DNA of 64,000 nucleotides, taken from positions 1 to 64,000 of the forward strand of contig NZ_JAFUAG010000030.1 in NCBI RefSeq assembly GCF_017464355.1. Reading direction: 5' to 3'. The position numbers were made by a program, and so were the translations under genes. The DNA comes from Ruminococcus sp. GTDB taxonomy: Bacteria; Bacillota; Clostridia; Oscillospirales; Ruminococcaceae. Under the pieces are notes generated by a model. The model was given only the letters and a program-made list of their open reading frames with translations. It had not been told where the DNA came from and searched no databases. Shown here in pieces: positions 1 to 8,862 of the stretch (positions within the stretch are counted from its first letter, which is position 1; each line of letters opens with the position of its first letter).

Positions 1-87
1 GCAGTACAAAGCAGACACTTTATTTGATGATCTGTATTGCCTTCAATGGCTGCAAAAACAATTGAACTTATTTTTTCTAAAGGAAAT

Positions 88-125
88 AAGGGCAATGCCT
101 TCCACTCACGGAGGACATTGCCCTT
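88..125. terminator. Hairpin terminator
   Basis: AAGGGCAATG (88-97) pairs with CATTGCCCTT (116-125), and a T-rich run follows on both strands. It could end the pdx operon arriving on the minus strand or an unseen gene entering from the left. Positions 1-87 hold no reading frame I can support. Confidence 0.6.
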
Positions 126-140
126 TTCCTTATGCTGTGA

Positions 141-1293
141 TCATATCAGTCCTGAATCTACTGCATCATAGTCGCACCGTCCTTGAAGCCAATCTTGTAG
201 GCAGCTCTCATTTAAATCATATTTTTTTAGTATTCCTGACTCGATTGATCGTCCGTTCAAATTCACCGCTGTCGAGCCATTCAGCAAGAAAGAACTGTTC
301 AAGCATAGGGACTGTGCAGGAATAAAATCCGACAGTCTGTTCATATAGAGGCAGCAGTTTCTCAGGCAGAAGCATATAGGCAACACGAAGTGAGGGAGCG
401 ATAGTCTTTGAGAAGGTGTTGATGTATATGACATGATCGTTTTCCGACTGTGCAAACAATGTCTGCGGTGCTGTTCCGTTCAGAGTGTATTCAGAATCAT
501 AGTCATCCTCAATAATGACCGCATTCCTCTGATACGCCCATTCCAGATAGACCTGTCTGCGCTTAGCAGAAGCAGTTACGCCACTTGGAAAGCTGTTGAA
601 AGGCGTGACATGGAGGATCTCTGCACTTGTTCTGATGAGTTCATCAGTACGGATACCCTCTCCGTCCATTTCAAGCATATCACAAACAGCGCCGTTTGCC
701 TTATAGACTGCTTCTATTTTTTCGTAAGAGGGCGATTCCAACGCAACGGTCTTTCCTCTGCCAAGCATCTGGATACAGATCCCGTACAGGTATTCAGCCC
801 CCGAACCAATAATGACCTGTTCTCTGGATACATTGATATTTCTGCATCTTGAAAGATAGCGGCATATCGCATCACGAAGCTGTGAACAACCACCCTTTGG
901 AGATTTCATCAGTATCCGTTCCCCGTAATCAAGGATCACTTTTCTCAGCATTGATGCTACCGAGGAAAACGGAATATTGTCGTTATGCAGAATATGATCC
1001 CTGTCTATTTGAAAGATCGTCTCCTCTGTTGCAGAAACAGGGAAGAAGCTCTCGACAGCGTATTTCACATAGCAACCGCTTCGCAGACGCATTTCACAGA
1101 ACCCTTCATCGCAAAGCAGTTGATAAGCGTGTTCTATCGTCGGGAGACTGACAAGACAATCTCTTGCAAGCTCTCGTTTTGAGGGGAGTTTTGCACCATG
1201 TACAAATGCTCCCGATATGATTCTATTGCGCAGTTCATTGTAGACCTGCATATAAGCCGGCACGCTGCTTTCACGGTCAATTCGGATATGCAT
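141..1293 (-). pseudogene. pdxR: Truncated MocR/PdxR-type regulator (GntR HTH plus aminotransferase fold), frameshifted
   Basis: Intact PdxR proteins bind PLP through an aminotransferase-like domain and control pdxST. The N-terminus is a GntR winged helix (about residues 1-70, with PAYMQVYNELRNRI), followed by the aminotransferase fold with IIEDDYDSEY and the PLP-lysine region INTFSKTIAPSLR. The frame closes at 217 after only about 358 residues, against roughly 460 in the family. Skipping one A in the seven-A run near 227-233 restores about 25 family-like residues (YDLNESCLQDWLQGR, then AVDSGL) before another stop at 141, so the C-terminus is lost. ATG 1293, behind AAGAGGTGG, is preferred to GTG 1302, which overlaps that site. 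It lies 26 nt behind pdxT. A sequencing slip at the A run is possible, but the second stop still truncates the protein. Confidence 0.8.
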
Positions 1294-1319
1294 TTTCCCC
1301 ACCTCTTACTTTGATTATA

Positions 1320-1895
1320 CTACTTTCTTAGGCGTTTGGCAATCGTTTGAAAGAAATATTCATAAACTGTAAAATCCTCGGTCAGTTCCGGATGGAAAGC
1401 GGTTGCAAGCTGATTATCTTGTCTGACTGCAACGATCCTGTTATCGTGTGAAGCAAGAACTGTGACATTATCACGCACATTCGTTGCATACGGTGCGCGG
1501 ATAAATGGCATTTCGATTTCTTTCCCTGCAAATATATCGACACAGCGAAAGCTGCCGAGCTGTCTGCCGTAAGCATTCCGATGCACAGATATATCCAATG
1601 TTCCAAAGCAAGGAGTACCGCCGCCTGATATTTCTTTTGCAAGGAGGATCATACCGGCACAAGTCCCAAAAACAGGCAAACCATTCTGTATCATTTCCTT
1701 TAACGGTTCAAGCAGGTCAAGCTCTGTCAGAAGTTTCCGCATCGCTGTACTTTCACCGCCCGGTAGGATCAGACCGTCAAGTTCCGTCTGAATGTCATGT
1801 CTCTTGCGTATCTCCACAGCCTCAGCACCAAGCTGACATACCTTTGCGGAATGCTCTGCAAAAGCTCCCTGTACTGCAAGTACACCTATCCGCAT
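1320..1895 (-). CDS. pdxT: Pyridoxal 5'-phosphate synthase glutaminase subunit PdxT
   Basis: PdxT hydrolyses glutamine and passes ammonia to PdxS for PLP synthesis from ribose 5-phosphate and glyceraldehyde 3-phosphate. The 191-residue length is normal for the family. The class I glutaminase signs are all visible: LPGGEST (44-50), nucleophile Cys79 in GTCAGM, and His168/Glu170 in AFHPEL. Its ATG overlaps the pdxS stop by one base (TAATG), which points to coupled translation and matched subunit amounts. A short gap leads to the damaged pdxR on the same strand. Confidence 0.97.
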   Translation of the reverse strand: MRIGVLAVQGAFAEHSAKVCQLGAEAVEIRKRHDIQTELDGLILPGGESTAMRKLLTELDLLEPLKEMIQNGLPVFGTCAGMILLAKEISGGGTPCFGTLDISVHRNAYGRQLGSFRCVDIFAGKEIEMPFIRAPYATNVRDNVTVLASHDNRIVAVRQDNQLATAFHPELTEDFTVYEYFFQTIAKRLRK

Positions 1896-2767
1896 TATTT
1901 ACCTCTTTCTTCCATAATGAGCTTGATCTCGCTCTCATTGATACCGACCATAGCTTCACCAAGTCCAGATGAAAGTTCAGCGATCAATTTTGCATCATTA
2001 TAATTCGTAACAGCCTGTACGATCGCACTCGCACGTTTTACGGGATCGCCGGATTTGAAGATGCCCGATCCAACAAACACACCTTCTGCACCGAGCTGCA
2101 TCATCAGTGCGGCATCGGCAGGTGTCGCAACACCGCCGGCGGCGAAATTTACGACCGGAAGTCTGCCCGTATCGTGAACCTGTTTCAGCAGCTCATACGG
2201 CACTTGAAGTTTCTTTGCTTCTTCATAAAGTTCGTCCTCACTGAGCGATACAGCATGACGGATCTGTGTATTCATCATTCTCATATGACGAACTGCCTGC
2301 ACGATGTCGCCGGTACCAGGCTCGCCCTTTGTTCTTATCATAGATGCTCCCTCGGCAATACGGCGAAGGGCTTCACCAAGATCTCTGGCGCCGCAGACGA
2401 ACGGCACTTTGAATTTTCGCTTATCCACATGGAAAACATCATCGGCAGGCGAAAGCACCTCGCTTTCATCAATATAGTCGATCTCGATTGCTTCCAGTAT
2501 TTGTGCTTCAACAAAATGACCGATACGGCACTTCGCCATGACCGGAATAGTCACAGCTTCCTGTATTGAACGGATCATAGCAGGATCGCTCATTCTTGAC
2601 ACGCCGCCGGCAGCCCTGATATCCGCAGGGATACGTTCCAGAGCCATAACTGCACACGCACCTGCTTCCTGTGCGATAACCGCCTGTTCAGGAGTGGTAA
2701 CATCCATGATCACGCCGCCTTTGAGCATCTGTGCAAGTTCCTTGTTGAGCTGATATCTTTCTTCCAT
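1895..2767 (-). CDS. pdxS: Pyridoxal 5'-phosphate synthase lyase subunit PdxS
   Basis: PdxS is the synthase half of the DXP-independent PLP pathway and forms a dodecamer carrying PdxT. At 290 residues it is full length. Asp22 (GGVIMDV), Schiff-base Lys79 (MAKCRIGHF) and the second lysine Lys147 (RTKGEPGTG) are all present. ATG 2767 was chosen because GAGGT lies 8 nt upstream and the protein then begins as the family does ([15 protein letters not shown]). A start at 2815 would add 16 unmatched residues. It heads the pdxS-pdxT-pdxR operon. Confidence 0.97.
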   Translation of the reverse strand: MEERYQLNKELAQMLKGGVIMDVTTPEQAVIAQEAGACAVMALERIPADIRAAGGVSRMSDPAMIRSIQEAVTIPVMAKCRIGHFVEAQILEAIEIDYIDESEVLSPADDVFHVDKRKFKVPFVCGARDLGEALRRIAEGASMIRTKGEPGTGDIVQAVRHMRMMNTQIRHAVSLSEDELYEEAKKLQVPYELLKQVHDTGRLPVVNFAAGGVATPADAALMMQLGAEGVFVGSGIFKSGDPVKRASAIVQAVTNYNDAKLIAELSSGLGEAMVGINESEIKLIMEERGK

Positions 2768-2795
2768 TATGAGTACCTCATTTCTGTTTTTTCTT

Positions 2796-2833
2796 ATTAT
2801 AGCAAAACTGGTCATATTTGCATATAACCAGTT
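2796..2833 (-). promoter_or_regulatory. pdxS promoter with overlapping dyad, candidate PdxR operator
   Basis: The minus strand has an extended -10 TGCTATAAT (TATAAT at 2801-2796) but no good -35. In place of the -35 are inverted half-sites: AACTGGT at 2806-2812 and AACCAGTT at 2826-2833. A weak -35 overlapped by a dyad fits an activated promoter, as known for MocR/PdxR regulators. That PdxR binds here is inferred. Confidence 0.55.
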
Positions 2834-2838
2834 GCGTT

Positions 2839-2940
2839 TTATTTTATGGTATCAGATGAAACATAGGAACAATCGAAATCTATGCCACAAAGCGGAATGA
2901 TATTATCGTTACATGCCAACAGCTTTACAGCAACGATCAT
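2839..2940 (-). CDS. Small ORF, 33 aa, coupled to the ORF upstream
   Basis: The frame starts at ATG 2940, overlapping the upstream stop as TAATG, and reads [18 protein letters not shown] and onward. The composition looks protein-like but I do not recognise a family. It may be the second half of one gene broken by a frameshift, or a separate coupled small protein. Confidence 0.35.
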   Translation of the reverse strand: MIVAVKLLACNDNIIPLCGIDFDCSYVSSDTIK

Positions 2941-3074
2941 TAAAAAATGACCTCCGGCACAACTAGATGCCCTGTTCCTCCGCAGTATTTTGTGGTCGTG
3001 TTTATTATTTTCTGTGCTGTTTCGGTCAATAGTTTATCGGGAGTTGCAGCGTTGCCCTGAACGATATCAATCAT
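2940..3074 (-). CDS. Small ORF, 44 aa, strong ribosome site
   Basis: ATG 3074 sits 7 nt behind GGAGGA. The product starts MIDIVQGNAATPDKLLTETA and includes KYCGGTGHLVVPEV. No family is recognised. The good ribosome site and protein-like residues argue for real or recently lost coding. It runs straight into the 33-residue ORF by TAATG, so the two may be the N-terminal remains of a decayed gene. Confidence 0.4.
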   Translation of the reverse strand: MIDIVQGNAATPDKLLTETAQKIINTTTKYCGGTGHLVVPEVIF

Positions 3075-3143
3075 TTGTATTCCTCCTTTCGTTTATTTTC
3101 GTAAAACCAACCGTCCAAACATAACCCAAATAATCGTTGATAA

Positions 3144-3611
3144 GGTGTTGCCTACGGCACAGCACTGGGAAATTACACCTACCTGTTCAAACAGCAGCTT
3201 TTCATGAGAAAGATAATCAGTCTTGCGACGGCGCTTGTTACTGCGGCGGCCATACTGAACATAACAGCACAGATCTCATTCTGTGTGACTGTAAAGCAGC
3301 GTTCTGCGGCGATAATGATGTCCATGGGCATGAGTTTCAGGGAAATGCGCGGTATTTATATGCTGAATTTTCTGAAGCTGCTGCTCATCACCCAGGTGAC
3401 GGCGGCGGTGGTCTCATACTTCACCGTCACTTATATGATCTACATGGTCATGTACGACCTGGGCATAATGCCGTCTTCTGATATGGGCAAGCTTGTAATG
3501 ACCATAGTTTCGGTCGCGGTGCTGACGCTGCTCATATCCGAGCTGATAATGTCAGTGATATTCAGCGGAACTTTCAGGCGGCGGTCTGCGGCTGAATGTC
3601 TGAAAAGGTGA
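3144..3611 (+). pseudogene. C-terminal fragment of an FtsX-family ABC permease
   Basis: FtsX-like permeases form the membrane part of ABC exporters and lipoprotein-release or peptide-resistance systems. Only about 155 C-terminal residues remain here, in frame from 3144 after a stop at 3141. They contain the typical end of the family: one TM segment near ISLATALVTAAAILNI, the cytoplasmic loop KQRSAAIMMSMGMS, then two TM segments and the basic tail RRRSAAECLKR. The N-terminal TM, the large extracellular domain and the partner ATPase are absent. Its last 34 bases recur at 14006-14039. Confidence 0.75.
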
Positions 3612-3619
3612 GCTTTCGT

Positions 3620-3895
3620 TCACAGCAGCTTACAGAGATGAGCTTGTGTTTTCTGAGATATAGGACATATGTCGTTTTGTAAGGCGGGGTCTAATGCCCC
3701 CGCCTGTTTGTGTATCTGTGCTTTGTCCCACAACTCTTGTGAGATGATAGGCTCATGAGCGTTGGGTGTCCTCTGCCACTCCTCATAGGGGACAGGAACG
3801 GACTTCTTGACACGGCAATTGATTTTCATTCTCCTGCCTTGTGCCGATGTGCCTTTGAGCATGGTATTTATAGTTTCGGTCACAATGTCCTGCAT
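3620..3895 (-). pseudogene. Fragment of a large serine recombinase
   Basis: Residues 30-61 (VKKSVPVPYEEW, then NAHEPIISQELWDKAQ) match the recombinase-domain segment of large serine recombinases, where a basic strand leads to HEPIIS.E.W...Q. The catalytic resolvase domain and the C-terminal zinc/coiled-coil part are missing, and both ends of the 91-residue frame look unrelated. It is a mobile-element remnant. Confidence 0.65.
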
Positions 3896-4066
3896 ATCAT
3901 CACCACCATTCTGAAATTTTAGTCGAGCCGAACTTCCAGCCCACACTAAAATTATAGCGCACTTTCGGGGTGAAAGTCTATTCGCAGTGCGCATGAAGCC
4001 CCGTGCGTCATAAAACTTTTCTTATCGTGAAATTGTTATGGGGAATTTTCAAATGGGCATAAAAAA

Positions 4067-4093
4067 TGCAGAGCTGGTGTTGCTCTGCATTGG
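4067..4093. terminator. Hairpin
   Basis: AATGCAGAG (4067-4075) and CTCTGCATT (4085-4093) form a 9-bp stem with an A run before it on the plus strand, giving T residues on the minus strand. It lies 34 bases past the stop of the small membrane protein and may be its terminator. Confidence 0.45.
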
Positions 4094-4126
4094 GTAAGTA
4101 TATTCAGTTTTTGGTGCTAAGATAAA

Positions 4127-4372
4127 TCAGAATTTGCATACTAAAAATACGCATAGAAAGGATAAAATAAAGAAGAAAAAACATATTTTATTTTTCTTTT
4201 TTAGAAGATACAATGCAAATGAACCAAAAGATACTGCAAAGCATAAAGCCGAACATTTCGACGAAATATTTGATTTTCCAAATGTTCCCATCAACAATAA
4301 TATACAACCAACTATTGAAATAATGGCAAAGAATATGCTGAATATCAATTCACCAATATTATGATTTTTCAC
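4127..4372 (-). CDS. Small membrane protein, 81 aa
   Basis: The GTG start at 4372 is preceded by AGGTGA at a 6-nt spacing. The protein is mostly hydrophobic, with three likely TM segments (about 9-28, 40-57 and 63-79) joined by short polar turns including LLKKKNK. The codons are AT-rich, unlike the 50 per cent GC around it. No family is recognised. It sits among recombinase remnants and may be cargo of a decayed mobile element. Confidence 0.5.
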   Translation of the reverse strand: MKNHNIGELIFSIFFAIISIVGCILLLMGTFGKSNISSKCSALCFAVSFGSFALYLLKKKNKICFFFFILSFLCVFLVCKF

Positions 4373-4634
4373 TTGATTTCACCTATATATTTTATATTCC
4401 GATTTACACGAGCAAGCCGAGTGCTTACTCCTACCTCTAAATTATATCATACCTTCCCCCAAAAAGCAATCCCATTTCCGAGAAATCCGCCCTCTGAAAT
4501 CACCGTCATCAGGGGCAGAAAGCCCGTGCCCCAACTATGCAAGAGGGAGAATCGCCATGAAAAAACTGTAAACTTTTCGGAAAATCATGAGCATTTTCTC
4601 AAAAACGTCGGTAGTAAAGTAGAAGGGTATTTTC

Positions 4635-4835
4635 ATGGGCGGTCGGGCAGAGCAGAAGCAATTGGAGAAGATTCAGGAGCAGTACAATGAGCAGTCAGCC
4701 AAATACGATACCTCAAAGAAAGAAGCGGACAGGCTTGCCCAGCAGATACAGAAAAAGCGGCAGAGCCAAAAGACGCTCGACCGCTACTTACAGAACGAAC
4801 AGGATGCCAAGAGAAAGAAAAGTCAGCTTGAATAA
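4635..4835 (+). CDS. Short coiled-coil protein of a degraded mobile element
   Basis: These 66 residues are almost wholly charged and helical (EKIQEQYNEQSAKYDTS, then EADRLAQQIQKKRQSQK), consistent with a coiled coil. The frame ends 14 nt before the resolvase fragment. Such pieces occur as C-termini of mobilisation proteins or recombinases. Without a recognisable domain I cannot tell whether it is intact. Confidence 0.4.
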   Translation: MGGRAEQKQLEKIQEQYNEQSAKYDTSKKEADRLAQQIQKKRQSQKTLDRYLQNEQDAKRKKSQLE

Positions 4836-4849
4836 AGAAAGGAATTTTT

Positions 4850-5050
4850 ATGAGTAGAATAGGTTATATCCGTGTTTCCACGGAGCATCAGGAGACAGCA
4901 AGACAGCAGGAGATCATGTACGACTATCAGGTTGACCGCATCTTCTCCGAGAAGATTTCAGTGAGCACGCAAAATGCTTTGCAATTTGCTAAAGACCGCC
5001 CTCAGCTTAAAGCTATGCTTGACTATGTGCGTGAGGGTGATACGCTTTAA
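4850..5050 (+). pseudogene. N-terminal fragment of a serine resolvase/invertase
   Basis: MSRIGYIRVSTEHQETARQQ is the classic start of small serine recombinases, with nucleophile Ser10 in YIRVST. The frame continues through KDRPQLKAMLDYVREGDTL and then hits TAA, where intact proteins carry the conserved SRLARS helix. In-frame sequence beyond the stop (YEAEHGIAEP and on) does not match a resolvase, so the gene is fused to unrelated DNA. AAAGGA lies 9 nt before the ATG. Confidence 0.8.
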
Positions 5051-5196
5051 CGCCGTGTCAGGGAGTATGAAGCGGAACACGGCATTGCCGAGCCGACCTC
5101 TGCTTGCCCCCTAAGACGAACGAAAACTCCCCTCAGAGCCGTCCGAGCCTGCGGAGTCGTGGACACAGATTCTGTGCGGAATACAAGCTGATGAAA

Positions 5197-5233
5197 ACAG
5201 CACCCTTTCAGAAATGCTCCGAGAGGGTGCTGT
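5197..5233. terminator. Terminator at the end of the transporter operon
   Basis: ACAGCACCCT (5197-5206) pairs with AGGGTGCTGT (5224-5233). Read on the minus strand it is followed by TTTTC, so it can end the ABC/ECF operon about 120 nt past its last stop. Confidence 0.6.
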
Positions 5234-5354
5234 ACTCTTGCTATGGATCAATTGGGTATTCTCTGACTGTAGGATGTGTAATTGTACATTATGTTCTTCG
5301 CAGTTTTTCATGAATATGATACATAGTCAGCAAATAAATGGCAGAGAAGAAGTA

Positions 5355-7097
5355 TCATGAGATCGTCCATTTTTCTCCCTCTGTCTGAGCCTGTACCATT
5401 CTTGCAAAAATACCGCCCTGCTTTAACAGATCGTCGGGTTTGCCGGATTCCTTTACAGTACCGTCGGACAGCACCACTATCTTGTCTGCTCCCGACACTG
5501 TACGCATTCTGTGAGCGATGATAATGACGGTTTTATTCTCGATCAGCTTGGAAAGGGCAGTCTGTATAGCTGTCTCGTTTTCCACATCAAGGCTTGCAGA
5601 CGCCTCGTCAAGCAATATGATAGGTGAATCTTTGAGAAAAGCTCTTGCAATTGAGATCCGCTGCCTTTCGCCGCCCGAAAGCTCGCTGCCGTTTTCCCCG
5701 ATCACAGTATCATAGCCCTGTGGGAGACGTGATACAAATTCATCACAGTTGGCAAGCTTAGCCGCACGCATGATCTCTTCATCAGACGCATTCTTTTTAC
5801 CGATCCTGATATTATCCCTTACACTCTGGTTAAACAGCGTTACGTCCTGAAAAACTATAGAATACGCAGAAAACAGCGTTTCGGGGTCGATCTGTGATAT
5901 ATCCGCACCGCCCAGCGTGATCTTTCCGCCCGTAACGTCCCAGAACCTTGCGGCAAGAAGGGAAACTGTGGTTTTTCCGCCGCCCGAAGGTCCGATCAGC
6001 GCCGTAACTTCACCCTGCTTTGCTGTAAAGGAAACATCATTTAAAACGGATACATCATCGTTGTATGAAAATGAAACGTGGTCGAACACAATGTCATAGC
6101 CGTCACAATGCATGGTATCTGCCCCGGTTTGTATCTCATGAGAAAGGACCTCGTCAAGACGCTCACACTGAACAGTCGTGGCAATAATTGCCGCAAAATT
6201 TTGCAGGGTTATCTGCATCGGATCGTACAGCCTTGATACAAGCATAAGAAACATGAAAAATGTCAGCAGGTCGATCTCGCCCTTAGCAAGAAGTATACCG
6301 CCGACAAGTGCGGTAGTCGCAATGCCGAGCTTCAGAATGATCGCTCCCGAGTTTACGCAGACTGCAAGCTTCAGCTCGGTAAAAAATGCCTGTTTTTCAA
6401 CATTCTTTATCTTTCTGTCAAGCGTTTCCATGTATCTGTCCTGTGCGTTGTTGGAGCGCAGGTCACGGATAGATTCAAGGCACTCCTGTATGCCGTCGGA
6501 CAGTTCCATTTTAACGCTGTTATTTTTCTTTACGGCAGTCTGCTGATATTTTGAAGAACCCCATACGGTCAGAAATGCCGCAGGAATGACCCAGAAGCTG
6601 GCAAGGACTATCCGGTGATCAAAAAATACAAACATACCCAACCCCACAAGTGCCGTGGATATCATAGCGCCGATAAACTCGGGTATCCAGTGACTGGACG
6701 CTGTTTCTATCTGTGCGCAGTCTGACATGATCGTGGTCGTGAGATCGGCTATATTTTTCTTCCCGAAATAAGACAGCGGCAGTTTGCGCAGCCGTTCCGC
6801 CAGCTTTGTCCTGCGGATACCGCTTTCTCTGTATGTTGACAGGAACGTGGCGTTATACTGGATAAAATTTGTTAATGCGATAAGTGCGAGTATCGCAGCA
6901 GAGGCGATGATGTAAAAGGGTATACGGGCGCTTGACAGCGTGTCATTCAGCAGATCCTTTATCAAGCTGTAAAGCACGCCTGCGGGCATGATCAGAGCAA
7001 GATTTGTAACAGTCACGCTTAAACAAGCCTTTTCCATATCTATCGCACCCTGAGGGGAGAGTGCGAATTTATGCTGTAATTTTTCTGTGATCTTCAT
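5355..7097 (-). CDS. ABC half-transporter (membrane domain fused to ATPase), second of a pair
   Basis: An exporter-fold half-transporter of about 580 residues. Numbered from GTG 7106: six TM helices lie within about 30-310; Walker A GPSGGGKT is at 372-379, Q-loop Gln420, signature LSGGE 476-480, Walker B IILLDE 496-501 and switch His532. All catalytic positions are intact. ATG 7097 is preferred because AAGGTAGG lies upstream; the GTG would overlap it. It nearly abuts the preceding half-transporter, so the two probably form a heterodimer. Its place behind ECF genes suggests a role in the same solute's traffic; the substrate is unknown. Confidence 0.9.
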   Translation of the reverse strand: MKITEKLQHKFALSPQGAIDMEKACLSVTVTNLALIMPAGVLYSLIKDLLNDTLSSARIPFYIIASAAILALIALTNFIQYNATFLSTYRESGIRRTKLAERLRKLPLSYFGKKNIADLTTTIMSDCAQIETASSHWIPEFIGAMISTALVGLGMFVFFDHRIVLASFWVIPAAFLTVWGSSKYQQTAVKKNNSVKMELSDGIQECLESIRDLRSNNAQDRYMETLDRKIKNVEKQAFFTELKLAVCVNSGAIILKLGIATTALVGGILLAKGEIDLLTFFMFLMLVSRLYDPMQITLQNFAAIIATTVQCERLDEVLSHEIQTGADTMHCDGYDIVFDHVSFSYNDDVSVLNDVSFTAKQGEVTALIGPSGGGKTTVSLLAARFWDVTGGKITLGGADISQIDPETLFSAYSIVFQDVTLFNQSVRDNIRIGKKNASDEEIMRAAKLANCDEFVSRLPQGYDTVIGENGSELSGGERQRISIARAFLKDSPIILLDEASASLDVENETAIQTALSKLIENKTVIIIAHRMRTVSGADKIVVLSDGTVKESGKPDDLLKQGGIFARMVQAQTEGEKWTIS

Positions 7098-7098
7098 T

Positions 7099-8862
7099 TT
7101 ACGCACCTACCTTCCAGTTGACCGAACGGCTGTATTCTTCATACATACTTTTATACTGTCCGTTTTTGCTCATAAGCTCCTGATGTGTGCCTCTTTCGCA
7201 GACAGCACCGTCCTTCATCACATAGATACAGTCACAGTTCTTCACAGTGGATAATCTGTGTGCTATCATAATGACTGTCTTGCCCTTTGCAAGCTCGGCG
7301 ATAGCGTTCTGCACCTTAGTCTCGTTATCCGGGTCGGCAAATGCCGTGGCTTCGTCAAGGATCAGTATCGGCGCATTTTTTAGTATAGCCCTTGCAATGG
7401 AAATACGCTGCTGCTCACCGCCCGAAAGATATACGCCTTTGTCTCCCACAACGGTATGTATCCCGTTGGGCAGCTTGTCAATGATATCCTCACACTGTGC
7501 GGCTTTCAGTGCGGCTGTCACCTCTTCCTCATCGGCATCGGGTCTGGCAAGCCGAACGTTATCGAGGATACTGGTTTTAAGCAGCCTGCTGTCCTGAAAT
7601 ACAAATGATACTCTTTCCATCATCTTCTTCTGGTCAAGCTTACGAATATCAATGCCGCCGATCTTTATGCACCCCTCGGAAACATCAAAGAAGCGTGCAA
7701 CAAGCTCGGCAGTTGTTGTTTTACCGCCGCCTGACGGACCTACCAGAGCGATATGCTCTCCGCCTGCAATGCTGATATTCAAGCCGTGTACCGCATCTGT
7801 CTGTGCATCTTTATACCGAAAGCTGACATTTTCGAGAGTAACGGAATTATCCTTCGGCTCTGCTGTTCCTGTTTTGTCTGCAAGAGGTTCGATCTTCATG
7901 ATGTGATCTATGCGTTCAAGCGCATCGACCACGACCATTTCCTGCTCTCCCGAGTAGGCGATCTTGGTAAGTGTAACAGTCAGCAGCGGTGTGACGATGA
8001 TGTAATACATCACATTCAGTATTATATCCTGCGTTACGCCGCCTTTTGCCAAGATGAATGCACCCAGCACAAGAAAGGCAAAGACCGCATTGATACAGGT
8101 CATGAATGCCGTCATAGGCATACGGAGCATCAGGGTGTATTCCGTTGCCCATTTCCCGAAGTTGTCTATCATATCTTTAAATCGTCTGAACGAATGCACC
8201 GACTGCCCGAAAACCTTTACCACGGGCACACCACGAACATATTCCGTTGCTTCACTGCTCATATTTTCGAGGGCGTTCTGGTACTCCGCCATTTTCTCCT
8301 GCATTCCCTTGCCCATCATGCTCATCATAAAGCCAAATCCGATCAGTGCAGGTATCACACAGATCAGTCCCAGCTTCCAGTCGAACACTGCCAACAGGAC
8401 GAGCAGACCCACAGGTGTAGCGGCAGCAACTGCCTTGTCCGGCAAATTATGGGCAATATAGGTTTCGGTGGCTGCGGTAGAATCATTCACAATACGTCTG
8501 ATCTTACCTGTTCCGTCCTCATCAAATACTCCGAGCGGCAGTGTAAGTATCCTGCGCATAAGACCGCTTCTCATGCTTGCCTGTACATGAAATGCCGCAA
8601 TATGCGTACAAAACAGAGCCACAATGTATATCAAAAGCGTCAGTAAAGTAATGCCGACAGCCTGCCACGCAATATGTTTTATCTGTGACAATTCTTCACC
8701 TTTTACTGCAATGCGTATGATCCTCCAAAGGTCGTAAAACGGCACAAGTCCCATAAATGCACTGACTGCCGCAAGGATCCGTCCGACAGTTATCAGGTGT
8801 CGATGACCGCCTGCATAGCCGTTTATTATTTTCATAATATCAGTTTTCTTTTTTTCTTTCAT
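7099..8862 (-). CDS. ABC half-transporter (membrane domain fused to ATPase), first of a pair
   Basis: This 587-residue half-transporter has membrane helices within about 25-300 and an ATPase with Walker A GPSGGGKT (375-382), signature LSGGE (479-483), Walker B ending LDE (502-504) and His535. The D-loop reads ATAFAD rather than the common ATASLD. Its start overlaps the ECF ATPase stop by ATGA, and the next half-transporter begins at its end. Such pairs following ECF components resemble exporter-fold importers such as YbtPQ by organisation only. Import or export cannot be decided from sequence. Confidence 0.9.
   Translation of the reverse strand: MKEKKKTDIMKIINGYAGGHRHLITVGRILAAVSAFMGLVPFYDLWRIIRIAVKGEELSQIKHIAWQAVGITLLTLLIYIVALFCTHIAAFHVQASMRSGLMRRILTLPLGVFDEDGTGKIRRIVNDSTAATETYIAHNLPDKAVAAATPVGLLVLLAVFDWKLGLICVIPALIGFGFMMSMMGKGMQEKMAEYQNALENMSSEATEYVRGVPVVKVFGQSVHSFRRFKDMIDNFGKWATEYTLMLRMPMTAFMTCINAVFAFLVLGAFILAKGGVTQDIILNVMYYIIVTPLLTVTLTKIAYSGEQEMVVVDALERIDHIMKIEPLADKTGTAEPKDNSVTLENVSFRYKDAQTDAVHGLNISIAGGEHIALVGPSGGGKTTTAELVARFFDVSEGCIKIGGIDIRKLDQKKMMERVSFVFQDSRLLKTSILDNVRLARPDADEEEVTAALKAAQCEDIIDKLPNGIHTVVGDKGVYLSGGEQQRISIARAILKNAPILILDEATAFADPDNETKVQNAIAELAKGKTVIMIAHRLSTVKNCDCIYVMKDGAVCERGTHQELMSKNGQYKSMYEEYSRSVNWKVGA

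Noticed and set aside
7753..8646. 297-codon plus-strand frame inside the ABC gene
   Set aside because: Antisense to an ABC half-transporter with all motifs intact; no start site or family.
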